Positions 9,842 through 19,399 of a stretch of DNA of 64,000 bases are shown in pieces. Both the position numbers and the translations under genes were made by a program. This DNA is from Ligula intestinalis (taxonomy: Eukaryota; Platyhelminthes; Cestoda; Diphyllobothriidea; Diphyllobothriidae). Each line of letters begins with the position of its first letter. Position 1 is the stretch's first letter. The DNA is taken from positions 44,105,182-44,169,181 of the forward strand of contig JAYGXS010000004.1 in NCBI GenBank assembly GCA_036362985.1, given 5' to 3'. The notes below the pieces were generated by a model that ran no database searches, was not told where the DNA came from, and was given only the letters and a program-made list of their open reading frames with translations.

Positions 9842-10616
9842 ATGTCTGTCGACACGCCTGAAACCTGCATATCGGCTCATGTGTCAAGCCCACGGGCTAT
9901 ACCATCGTCACTCGGCTTAAGCGACACTAGCAATTATCGCGATTTGCATCCTAGCACCATATCGTTGCTCGACTCTGCACAAGAAAGCGATGACCAAGAG
10001 TTTGACAAGATCATAACTCAAAAGAGGCATAAGCCTAAGAAAGCCAAATGGTTCACGGGTTTGCACTCAGCTTACCCAATAGCCAGTACATCAGAACCGC
10101 GTGTACCGGATACAATTGCTCCCTCGGCCGAAACACGTGAGCTTGCAACAAATGCCCCATTGAGTCGCAAGCAGAAAATAGTTGTAAAAGGGGCCCCAGA
10201 GTCAGAGTCGTCAATTGCACAAGAACGAATTGACCATGACGTGGGTCTTATGCGAGTCTACGCCAAACCGTTGCTAAAACCAGGCGAGTCTTTCCGCATT
10301 CTTAAGGAATTTCGAATGGGAAGGCTCCAACAGCTCCAGAATCAATTTCTCGGCCACGACCTCTAAAAGTTATTTTAGAAACTGAAGCACAGGCGAAACT
10401 CTTGCTAGAGCGCAAACCATCTTTACGGAGTCTGCATTCGCAAGTTTTTTTCCGCCGGATTACGAGTTGAAAGAGCGGAGAAAGATGAGACAGCTACTAA
10501 TAGAGCTGGAGCAACGGAGAATTTATGGCGAGACAAATCTCTTAATAAGAGAGGGACAAATAGTTCAGGTCAAAAGGACATCGCTCTGGTCGAAGCCGGT
10601 AACAGTGACGGCCTAG
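9842..10616 (+). pseudogene. LINE family B ORF1
   Basis: Open from about 9796 with the first ATG at 9842 (MSVDTPETC). The N-terminal 150 residues are low-complexity, Ser/Thr/Pro-rich. The conserved block starts with LKEFRMGRL (about 10.30 kb) and, after a frameshift near 10.34 kb, continues as RPRPLKVILETEAQAKLLL, RKPSL, PDYELKERRKMRQLLIELEQ, GETNLLIREGQIV and SKPVTVTA ending at TAG 10614-10616. Family C has the same block ending ITLTA-stop (62.97 kb). I read this as the RNA-binding ORF1 of these LINEs. An IAQER(V/I)D peptide occurs twice (9796 and 10212). Confidence 0.7.
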
Positions 10617-11285
10617 CTGTCCCGCCACCGAAACCTCAGACACGCCATCTTAAATTGGTCGGTTTAAATGCCAGATCACTGATTAATAAAATGCCTCTGC
10701 TCCAGACTATGGTTTTTGTCAACCGCCCAGACATTGTTATGGTAACTGAGACATGGGCATTGGCTTGTGTAGCTGACTCAGAACTCTCTGTTCTAGGCCA
10801 TTCATGCGTTCGGAACGATCGAAACAATGGCCGTGGCGGAGGAAGCTGCATCTATATAAATCAGCCACTTGCATTTCTCCCGTTGGACTATCCACAATTC
10901 ACAGCGGTGAAGGATAGCTGCTGGCTACGAGTTGTTCTAAAAAACAAATACTCCTTACTTGTTGGCTGTGTTTATCGCCCACCTAATGCCAATGCAGACT
11001 ACGATCTTTGTCTCTCGCAGGCATTTCATGCCGCAGCTGACTTGAATCTTAAGTATTGCTTGATTGCAGGCGATTTTAACCTTCCTGACGTGCAATGGTT
11101 TCCAGCATCCGGTCCATCAAAGTTCGAAAACTTACTTGAGGCAATAAATATCGGCATGTGGGAGCAGGTAGTCGATTTTCCCACTCGAGGAGCAAACATA
11201 CTCAACCTAATTTTTTGTAGGTGATGCGAATCATTTTCAGTGTCATCCATAGACGCAATTGGGAGTTCAGACCATCTTACAGTTG
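10562..11285 (+). pseudogene. LINE APE-type endonuclease, family B
   Basis: The frame is open from upstream of the ORF1 stop, overlapping ORF1 in the -1 frame. Counting from the TTG at 10655: LNARS at residues 4-8, VTETW at 30-34, a GRGGGSCIYI strand at 59-68, CVYRPPNAN at 105-113, GDFNLPDVQW at 139-148, and LNLIF near the end. The open piece stops at about 11224; SSDHLTV (11.26 kb) follows in another frame after an indel. These are the metal- and substrate-binding motifs of the endonuclease that nicks target DNA for target-primed reverse transcription. Confidence 0.85.
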
Positions 11286-12930
11286 TTAGTGAACTAGAAC
11301 TGGAGGCGGATAAAACATTTTCCCAAAAATATAGTCTTTATCATGACTTCCGATCAGCAAACACGGCGGACCTACTGGCACATTGAAACGCTCTCGACTG
11401 GTCTGAATTTTTCCAATGTTTGGATGTAAATGTTTGTACCGATGCACTGTACAAAGTGTTGGATCCACTCATCCTCCACTTTGTCCCCCGTAAGAAAGTA
11501 ATACATGTCAAGGATGAAGTGTACCTTCCTCTGTCTTTCCGTCGTAAGCTGCGTAAACTCTCTCGTCGTTTGCATCGGCAAAACGACACTTCTGTTCTGC
11601 CCTTGATCACACTGATCTTTGAGCAGGCTAGGAAGCTCTCCAAAGAAAAGCAGATAGCCGATGATGCCCACTTCGCTGAAAATCCTTCCCTAAATGTTGC
11701 GAAACTCTTTTCACGTACAGTAAAAGTGCAGAGGAAAATGCAACACCCCATACTTCAAGATGGTTTAGGAAACCCCATAGCTGACGCTAAGTTGACCGTC
11801 TATAGCTTCAATGCGTTCCTATCCACAACGTTTAGTGAAAGCTCGTTCGCTGCACCTCCAGCTATCCAGGCTTGGACGGGTGCCATACTCGAAATCATAA
11901 GTTTTACCCTCTGGGATGTGACTGTAGCCATTCAACGTTATCGTCAATCTTATAGTCCAGGACCAGATGGCGTCCCAGTTAGCCTTCTAAGAGCTGAAGC
12001 GAATGATATCTTTCCGTCTATTCTTTGTAAGGTATTTAATCTTGCTCTTGAGAGCGAAAAATTTACTTCATTGTGGAAGGAATCGCACATAATGCCTATT
12101 CGCAAGCATGGCCGATCGACGTCATTCGACAACTTTAGGCCAATAAATACACTTCCCGCAGCCTCGAAGATCTTGGAGACCTTGATTAAAGAAAAGATGA
12201 TGCGTCACTTGACAGAGAACAACCTGCTCAATACAGCTCAACATGGCTTTATCGAGAAACGATCTTGTGACACCTGTCAGCTCTCTTTCTTTGATTATGT
12301 GCTGCAAGCTAGAAACAGCGGTTTTGACACTTATAGCGTCTATTTTGATTTTACTAAGGCCTTTGATCGGGTCGATCATAACCTCCTCCTTCTGAAACTG
12401 GCCTCCTTTGGAACAGGTAGCAAGCCTCTGAACTTCATATCTTCCTATATTGATGCTCACAAACAACGAGTAAAAATTTCTAATGTTATCTCCAACCTCA
12501 CGCATGTGAGGAGTGGAGTTATACAGGGTAGTGTAATGGGTCCTCTCCTATTTTGCCTGATGTCAACGACGTTTCAGATTGTTTTCAGTATGGCAGACCC
12601 TTCATATACGCTGATGATTTAAAAGTCGCTTATCGATATAAACCGGCAGATCGCAACATCGTGCTCGAGCTGATAAAAAAGGATCTTCAGGCCTTTGCCC
12701 AGTGGTGCGGCACATGGCGCCTCACCCTTTCATGGCACAAATGTTCCGTTATGGTTGTTGGCGGCGATCATCAACCGGAATTAAGCATTGACGGCCACGA
12801 ACTAAATATCCCAGGAGTTATCAAGGATTTGGGCATATCCTACTCTAATAGTCTCAATTTGTCAGAGCATTGCACCCTGATAGTCTCGAAAGCACGCCGA
12901 AACACCGGATTTATCCTTAGAAATTTATAG
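11286..12930 (+). pseudogene. LINE reverse transcriptase, family B
   Basis: Linker (RRKLRKLSRRLHRQN) then RT: SPGPDGVPVSLL, PINTLPAASKILETL, QHGFIEKRSC, motif A YFDFTKAFDRV, GVIQGSVMGPLLF, and after a one-base frameshift near 12.56 kb the catalytic YADDLKVAYRY at about 12.61 kb. The open pieces are 11420-12622 (frame 2) and 12553-12928 (frame 1), ending in an in-frame TAG at 12928-12930. Apart from these two lesions the RT is well preserved. Confidence 0.88.
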
Positions 12931-13482
12931 ACTATCAAGGTTAGAACTAGCCTTTATAATATGTACGTGAGACCTAGTCTTGAATACTGCTCGCCTCTAT
13001 TCAGTCTTCTGCGCACTAGTGAACGGAAGAAAATAGAATCGGTGCAGCACCTCTTCACTAGAAGAATTTTCACTACAGAACGCCGTAATTTAACCTACCA
13101 AAAAAGGTGTGAACTTATAAAGCTGGATCCCCTATGGCTTTGTCGATTGCAGAAGGGTCTTTTTTTACTGTTTAAACTTTTGAATGGTCAAACCTTTAAT
13201 CCTCTTAGTACAATAAGGCAGCTTGAGCACTCTAGACGCGCCAGTCATCGAGACGTATTTTTATTTCTTCCTATGGCACGTACAGTTAAGTACCGGCAAT
13301 TCTTTTCAGTAAATGCCATATCAATCTGGAATAAGCTGCCCAAAAGTATTAAAACCCTGCAAAACTACCCGATGTTTAAGAGAGCTATAACTAGTATTCT
13401 ACATTCAGGACAACTTTCACGAATTTTGGGTGCTGACTCGGTGGAATCTCTCTTTCACTCTGATGGCGTTCGTGGACTTTGA
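12931..13482 (+). pseudogene. LINE RT C-terminal domain, family B
   Basis: Same frame as the preceding piece, separated only by the TAG at 12928. It shows MYVRPSLEYCSPLFS, KKIESVQHLFTRRIF, LFKLLNGQTFNPL and the terminal pattern VNAISIWNKLPKSIKT typical of CR1/jockey RTs. It ends at 13482, followed by the 3' UTR. Confidence 0.82.
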
Positions 13483-13485
13483 ACC

Positions 13486-13936
13486 CCGCCAGGCTTCATG
13501 CTGTAGATAATGCTGCTGAAGCAGCAGCCCGCAGTCTGCTAACCCTTCAGCCGATAGCGCGCACCTTTTGCCGACAACCATTGCAGGAAGACTGAGAAGA
13601 CTGTGTTCTTGTGCCAACCCTTTCCGTCTGAACTAATGTCCTTTAACGATATGAAACAATTCTCCTGCTGATGAGCCAACTCAGCTTACAACTGTACATT
13701 TACTCCGTTTGTATCATACCTTTGAAGGCAGGTTTTTTTCACCTGAAACAAACTCCCTATCTCGCCCATTATTGAAAAACAAAAAACCTGAAACATAACC
13801 AATATTGGCTGCAACATAGGCAGTTTGTTTTAGGTTTTTTCCGGTCTTTGAGGTGTTGGAAGGCGCCCAAGAGTAGCATTACCAACTCTTTACAATTGCC
13901 TGTAAACTGGCATAATAAACATATTATTATTATCGG
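13486..13936 (+). repeat. LINE family B 3' UTR, copy 1
   Basis: About 90% identical to 63459-63925. Both contain GCTGCTGAAGCAGC, the word GGTTTTTTCCGGTCTT, and end with GGCATAATAAACATATTATT and further TTA/TAT units. Because the two copies share only the 3' region across the scaffold gap, they confirm this as the real element end. Confidence 0.88.
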
Positions 13937-13983
13937 TCTCGAGCACACCATCTGTAATGTGGAGACCCTGGATGCCAGAGCTT

Positions 13984-14750
13984 TCACGGCACTTTCTCTT
14001 GAAGAAACGAGTAGAATCGATTCGGTTGAGTGTCAACGTTTTTTCGCAGATCCTCTTCGTATGCTACTTTTCTTGCCCTCATCATACGTTTGCATTCATC
14101 TCTGAGTGCTTTGTATTTTGTTTTTGATTTTGTAATTTTTAGGATCATGAAGGCTTTGTAGGCACGTTTTCTGGCGTTGAACTTGCGTATTGTCTCACCA
14201 TTTATCCATGATGGACGACATGCTGCCCATCTACAGAGCGTAAAAGGGACAAAACCAGTATAAAGTCGCTCAATATTCCTACGAATCACTCTCCAGCGTT
14301 CCTCTACATCGGCCGAGCTACTCGGTTCCCAGGATAGGTTCCTAGCGTTCTGTCTCATTTCCTCGTAGTCAGTCTTCCAGTATGCCAGTTTGTAGCATCT
14401 ATGCGTTGACGGCGATCCTGTTATGTGGAGTGCTGCGAAGACAGTAGCATGATCACTGGTGGCTAGGGGTGCGGAGACCCGAGTATCAGATACTTTTGTG
14501 TGCCCATTTGTGAATAGCAAGTTCAGACAGGAAGACATACCCGAGTCGGCTATCCGCGTAGGCTGGGCAACATGCTGTACAAGATGGGTTTCGTTTGTAA
14601 TTTCCAACAACGCGTTCTCAGTTTCAGAGGTAGGGCCTTCGATGTTCAGATGAGCCTAGTTGATATGTGGGCAATTGAAATCACCGACAATACAGACCCG
14701 CGACCTTCTGGCATACTTTTTGACTGTAGTCAACCAGTTTATACTGTCGG
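13984..14750 (-). pseudogene. LINE endonuclease C-terminal half and linker, family A copy 2
   Basis: The frame 14610-13984 carries TRIADSGMSSCLNLLFTNG, LATSDHATV and the basic linker FNARKRAYKAFMILK, then KALRDECKRMM, continuing into the pre-RT region. Upstream to about 14.75 kb, RVCIVGDFNCPHIN is in another frame. It is about 92% similar to copy 1 (7.5-8.24 kb) and keeps the GA dinucleotide that copy 1 lost. The frame ends at 13984. Confidence 0.82.
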
Positions 14751-15000
14751 CTTGAGGACTTCGGTATATAATACCTATGGTTGTGGTTGCACCAGTTGCA
14801 GCCTAGACCGACACCCAGAGTTGTTCAACCCGGTTGTCTTTCGTGCGTGTGCGTTCTAACAGTATTACAATGATTCCATCGGTCGCATATAACAAGGCAA
14901 CTCCATGTATCCTATCGTTACGGTCGCAACGGAACACTCGGTAACCGGGCACATTGCTCTCACTATCCGTTACTGATTCAAATAGCCAGGTCTCTGTCAC
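14750..15000 (-). pseudogene. LINE endonuclease N-terminal half, family A copy 2
   Basis: Minus-strand translation begins MTETWLFESVTDSESNVPGY and has VFRCDRNDRIHGVALL, corresponding to TETW and the next strand in families B and C. Just upstream (15.00-15.10 kb) the frame shows INAQSLLNKL, the N-terminal Asn motif. It is separated from the C-terminal half by frameshifts. Confidence 0.75.
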
Positions 15001-15089
15001 TGCACTAATTGCAGGGCGCTTTTGTGCGATAATTACATGTAATTCAGCCAGTTTGTTGAGCAGGCTTTGTGCATTTATCAGTAGAATGC

Positions 15090-15735
15090 CTATAACTCTA
15101 TCAGAGCTTCCTGGGCCATAACTAGCAATGGTTTGAAGAGGGGTCTCCTCTTCTGGACAACCCGAAAATTTATTATGCGTAGGTCTTTCTCCCCAGCGGC
15201 ACGACGTTCTTTGAGTTCATCGACAGCTCTACGTTGTTTTTTCCTGTTCTCAGGGGACAGATCTGCCTGCATCTAGATATTTAAGCCTTCAAGTCTCCAA
15301 CCACGGGTCAGGAGTGTTTTAGGGATGTGATTGGACTTAAACACCGCCTTCGGTGGTCTAGGTCGTCCGCCATCTGCCGAGTTTGCACCTAGTCTATAAA
15401 GGCTTAAAATTGATACCTGTCCATCACTTGGGTCCAGCAATTTAAGGGTGATTTTTTTATTTCTTTAGAGTCGTGTTGCATACGTGTTTCTGCATCTAAT
15501 CCGTCGAATTCGGGCACATTGAAGAAGAGAAGCGATTTCTTTCTATCAGTTGGATCGTTTGTTTCTTTTGACGCCTTAGATGCCGATGCAGAAACCTCGG
15601 ACGTAGAAGCCTTTGGCACTTCATGTAGCTCAACCTTCTTTTTTGCGGGTTTCAGCGTGGTCCACTCCGCATTTTCATGGATATCTGTAGTAGAAAGCAC
15701 GAGAGATGGGTCTCCGTTTTCCAGATTTTCTCAGT
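15090..15735 (-). pseudogene. LINE ORF1, family A copy 2
   Basis: The frame 15700-15404 encodes a Lys/Ser-rich start, then DRKKSLLFFNVPEFDGL, an RNP2-like strand found in many LINE ORF1 proteins. Further on the minus strand, YRLGANSADGGRPRPPKAVF and LSPENRKKQRRAVDEL...GEKDLRI match the ORF1 block of families B and C. A TAG near 15.27 kb and frameshifts disable it. A stop at about 15733 marks the apparent 5' limit of the frame. Confidence 0.65.
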
Positions 15736-15740
15736 GATAA

Positions 15741-16204
15741 AATAATTGGTGAAAGCAAAATAAAGAGCATAAATAAAATTACGTGAAGAAATTTGAATCA
15801 AGCTTTGTAATTCCAGCGTAACAATGAGTAGAAAAATAAAGTTAAAATCGAACTTTTGGCTATGACAGCCTTTTTTTACTAGATCGGACGTCATGCGTTT
15901 AAAGTGAATCCGGTGTGTCTTTGCCGTTCAGGAGTTTGCAGTCTCTTCTAATTGAGATTTATTTACCCATCGAATGCATTAATTACCTCTGTCTTTCAAA
16001 CATTGTCTCGATCTCATCCGCTTTTGCTATATATCTATGTGTTTCAATCAAGCATTTTGTTAAAACGATTGGGTTTGGCATAGTGAAACCAATAATTTAC
16101 CTATATCCCGTCGACGTGGATTGTCGTGTACAGTGTTTGTAGTTTAGACAAAAAAACTTCAGGGAACATCTAGTTTATGCACTATTATGCGGACCTTTAG
16201 GTAG
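15741..16204 (+). promoter_or_regulatory. Upstream region of the CAP gene
   Basis: AT-rich interval between the 5' end of the family A relic and the CAP start. An in-frame TAG sits immediately before the ATG at 16205 (16202-16204), so the coding frame cannot extend upstream without splicing. A TATATATC run occurs near 16.03 kb. No further promoter evidence. Confidence 0.35.
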
Positions 16205-18005
16205 ATGCATTTGTTGGCTAATTTTATATGTAGATTTCTGAATTGCTTGTCGTGCAACACTAAACGGCGTCGCAAAAATGATTTTGAAGCTTCAACAAAC
16301 ATGACGTGTGGTTCGAACGCCACTGTTGATGGATTACATACGCAAATAATCAATGTGGGTGATACTCATACCACAAAATACAACAGTCATAGTGAAAGCA
16401 CGAAGGAGACTCTTTCACTGTCAGCGGTCAGTCAACTCAATAACTCACACAGCGTCCTGGATGGCCGTTCCCTGAGTTTTGCCCCAGACGAAATAGAAAC
16501 TTCAAGGGTCAATCTTATACCTAGTGAAAGTTGCAGTGTTATAATGAAGCACTCGGGAGAAAGATTAAACTCTTCAGAAAGTACCGAACTATTGAAACGC
16601 CTAGACAGAGTAGTAAAAAGACTTGAAAAGTTTGTTTCGTTGGATCCAACGGGTAACTGAGGGTCCTGTTAATCCACGCGCTTATAGCTGACGATGACTA
16701 TGGGATCACGCTTTTCCAAAATATAATTTCGGATCAGCTGTCTGAATATGTAAAGGTTAGCGGCGAAATCGGGGATCTGGTAACCGAACAGGTAATTATT
16801 CTCCTTCATAATGCATACCCCTAAAGGGAAATCTCGTTCGAGATGCCTTTATGCTCACGGAAAAGCTTATGAAAATGGCCCGAAATTACTCGAAACCCCC
16901 ACCTGCGGATCTGGCAAAAATTATGCAACCACTTTCATATAAACTGTTTGAAATTAATGTAGGAAGCCGATATTTTGATTATCCGTGTTAGGAACTTGCT
17001 TGCCAAAATCGCTCGCATCCTCTCTATCGTCAGCTAGTTACGGTTTCTGACTCTGCCTCTATATTGGCATGGGTCAGCATGGTACTTCATTTTTCATTTT
17101 GTGATCATATTTTAAGCCAAGCGCAAAGGTTTTCGTTCGAGACGTGGAAAATGCTGCACTGGTCTCGGCGAACACGTCAATCCAGCAGTATCGTTCCAGG
17201 TTAGCTGTTTCCTAAAGAAAAACTTGTCCATTTCCCCATTTTTTCGTTCGTGCAATTTTTTATTGGCTTTAAACTATGTAATAACTTTCAATAGTTGCAA
17301 ATTGCCGATATAGTAGGATTTTTAACTACTACGAGGAAATGCGTTTACCAGTCAGTAAAAATGTCAATTTCTGCCCTGGATCTCCAGAATTATTTACAAC
17401 TTAAAATCCGATTATATTATTTTCGACATCTTACAAAATGTTGTGTTTTATTATTCCGACAGACGTAAGTGACAAGCGAACATGCGTGTCCCAGGAAGCA
17501 GTTGAGAAGAAGAAGATTGCGTCTTCTTCTTCTCAGACGTAACTTAATATTTGCGAACCTGTAAACAACGATATTGGTCTAAAAATTAAATGTTCAATAT
17601 GGATGGCAAACTATTTGCTATTTATTTACTTCAAGCTTACTTGACCTTTTTAAACTATTTTTAGTGTTATTCTTTTCTTTTTTTGCTTTTTCTCCGTACA
17701 TGCGAAGCATAACTTAGATTTTAGAGTACACTGTTCAAAAGATGAACCTTCTGAATTTTGGTCTTAAGCATCCACTGACGATAATTATTTGATCTGTTGT
17801 TTTTCATAGCAACCCTCTATACGTCAGTTGGATCCGGTCGTGGTTACGGTGTGTTACTGCGGTGCGGAATCTAGTTGAAACCTACTACGCTGTTGGCCTA
17901 GTCTGGCGTCCACCTGGAGGCCCCAAACCATCCATTCCATCTTGGACTCCCCCGACCTCCACTACGTCACCTCCCGTTCATGAACCCCAAAACCCAATTA
18001 CACCC
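16205..18005 (+). CDS. CAP: Adenylyl cyclase-associated protein (CAP), N-terminal half, six exons
   Basis: CAP recycles actin monomers and helps depolymerise filaments. Exons: 16205-16652, 16688-16791, 16827-16958, 16992-17081, 17117-17199, 17810-18005; all junctions are GT-AG and phases agree throughout (351 codons). Exon 1 ends with a coiled coil, LLKRLDRVVKRLEKFV, like the N-terminus of animal CAPs (VERLERAVGRLEAV). The helical folded domain follows: LSEYVKVSGEIG (human VAEYLKISKEIG), TVSDSASILAWVSM (AVSESIQALGWVAM), FVRDVENAAL, and YVSWIRSWLR...YYAVGLVWRP, then a Pro-rich linker PPTSTTSPPV. The first about 130 residues are unlike other CAPs; a later start, for example the MKHSGERLN methionine, is possible. 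The WH2 and CARP (C-terminal beta-helix) exons were not found. Confidence 0.87.
16653..17116 (+). other. Cluster of four micro-introns in CAP
   Basis: Introns 16653-16687 (35 bp), 16792-16826 (35), 16959-16991 (33) and 17082-17116 (35) each begin GT and end AG and restore the CAP frame. Short introns at gene 5' ends are known from parasitic flatworms, and this is the best host clue in the window. Confidence 0.85.
17200..17809 (+). other. CAP intron 5 with a perfect 14-bp palindrome
   Basis: A 610-bp intron, GTTAGC...TTTTCATAG. It holds an inverted repeat at 17503-17535: TGAGAAGAAGAAGA, loop TTGCG, TCTTCTTCTTCTCA. Otherwise AT-rich. Confidence 0.8.
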
Positions 18006-19125
18006 GTAAGTAAAAGAAGTTCTCATATTAAGGTTTCTTTGAAGATGTTTTGTCACCAAGGAGCGTACCGCCAGTCATTGATCACTGGAGGATAGCGTAT
18101 TTAATATTTTTTGGGTCCATGGCTCTTCCACTGATCCCATTTTTCTTGTCCCTTATGCGTAAGCTAGGTTTCTTCTGTATCGCAAATTTTGCCTCTGCTC
18201 GGGGCTGAATTGAGTGAAATGTGACTTAACACTTGACCCGGACGTTATTTAACGGTGATGTTATTCGTCACCACCAAAACATCACCATCTAAACAGGTGC
18301 CTTATGAGGCCTAGGCATTACATGCACAGTCATCCAAAAACGATTAAATTACAGGCTGTTGAATAAACCATCAAGAAATTATGGCGTAGTCACGGAGCTC
18401 ATTAGCCCACTAGGATTGATACTATCAGGAATATTTACGTTCACATTCCTTTTTTCAGACCTGACTCATGGTTATTCTACTCTCAGCTAAGCACTCACTT
18501 TTTATTCTATTCCTGTTTGCGGATATTTACAATTTAATAGTTCAGCACCGCCTCCCGTCCATATATTAATCGGTTCCATGGCCATATCAAATCCTTTGGA
18601 TCTTGTGTCTGATTTTAATTCGATAGAGTATTCGAGATATCGAATCAGGCTTTTCACCTCCCTTGCTTACTATGTGTTAGTTTTGACAACTTCATGTTAC
18701 CACCATCGCACGTACTTATCAACTTCTCATCGAAACTCTGTCTTACTCTACTACCTTGCTGTCTTCCTCAACCCTTGGTGGTCCAATGTGGATGTCATAG
18801 GCTATCAAGCACGTGGCTGACTCCTGAGTGAGCGTCATGCATGCATGTTTACATGCTGATCTTGGATACCCGTACCAATTAAAAATATCTGATTGAAAAC
18901 ACGAGCAAAATATTATTTCTTTTACCTATTTTCTAGCAAATCACTTCTTCGATTTTTACACTCAAAGGGTGTAAGCTATGTTTCACAGTTTCACAAAGTT
19001 GCCCATTTCTCCGAATAGTTTTGAGTCCGATCTGTCGTTCTGTTTGCGTTTAGAGTTTTCACTGTGCAAGCTGTATGCTGTAGGAGGACAGGAAATCAGC
19101 TTGTACACACTGATGATAGGGTTCG
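18006..19125. other. Presumed start of CAP intron 6; unassigned
   Basis: Begins with the donor GTAAGT at 18006. I see no exon, RNA or classified repeat. Confidence 0.5.
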
Positions 19126-19399
19126 CTATATGGACAGACGAGAATTCGTCTAAAACATTCGTTGTGGCAACTGCAATGCAGTTTACTGTGAACAGACAGA
19201 AAAATCAGCCTCTACACGCTTACATGAGCACCAACTAGCGGTAAACAGGCAAAATAACTTGTTCCAGGTCGCCATGCACACACTAGAAACTGGGCACAAA
19301 TTTGCATGGGACCGAACTTGTGTTGTTGGCTCTTGCCCATATAGGAAAGGCACGGAGTTTTTAGAGGCCATTGACTCCGATGAGTCGTGCATTTTATAG
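19126..19399 (+). pseudogene. GIY-YIG endonuclease fragment of a Penelope-like element
   Basis: Open from about 19154 to TAG 19397-19399. It reads IRCGNCNAVYCEQTEKSAST, then RLHEHQLAVNRQ, QVAMHTLETGHKFAWD and GTEFLEAIDS. This follows the pattern of the C-terminal GIY-YIG endonuclease of PLE-type retroelements (C-x2-C...Y-x-G-x-T...R-x-x-EH...HTLE-x-GH-x-F-x-W). The usual YxG appears as YCE, so the core is mutated. No RT is visible upstream. It lies in presumed CAP intron 6, in the same orientation. Confidence 0.65.

Larger units (their letters stand above)
9790..13936 (+). mobile_element. CR1/jockey-like LINE, family B, nearly full length
   Basis: Order: ORF1 (9842-10616), APE endonuclease (about 10562-11285), linker, RT (about 11755-12930), RT C-terminus (12961-13482) and a 3' UTR of about 450 bp ending AATAAACATATTATTATTAT at 13936. 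A second copy of the 3' UTR at 63440-63925 confirms the 3' boundary. The element carries several frameshifts (near 10.34, 10.45, 11.22 and 12.56 kb) and a TAG at 12928-12930, so it is inactive. A minus-strand family A copy begins immediately after the tail. Confidence 0.88.
13937..15740 (-). mobile_element. CR1/jockey-like LINE, family A copy 2, 5' half only
   Basis: Minus-strand order: ORF1 (15735-15090), endonuclease (15000 to about 14430), linker (to 13984). It stops abruptly at 13937, exactly where the family B tail ends, at a point inside the element before RT. The equivalent position in copy 1 is about 7510. It is therefore truncated at its 3' end, probably because the family B element or a rearrangement cut it. 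Several frameshifts separate the pieces. Confidence 0.8.

Noticed and set aside
16600..16660. Exon 1 frame ending at the TGA at 16658 as a complete 151-residue protein
   Set aside because: A GT donor at 16653 and a 35-bp intron put the frame in phase with clear CAP sequence; the stop is intronic.
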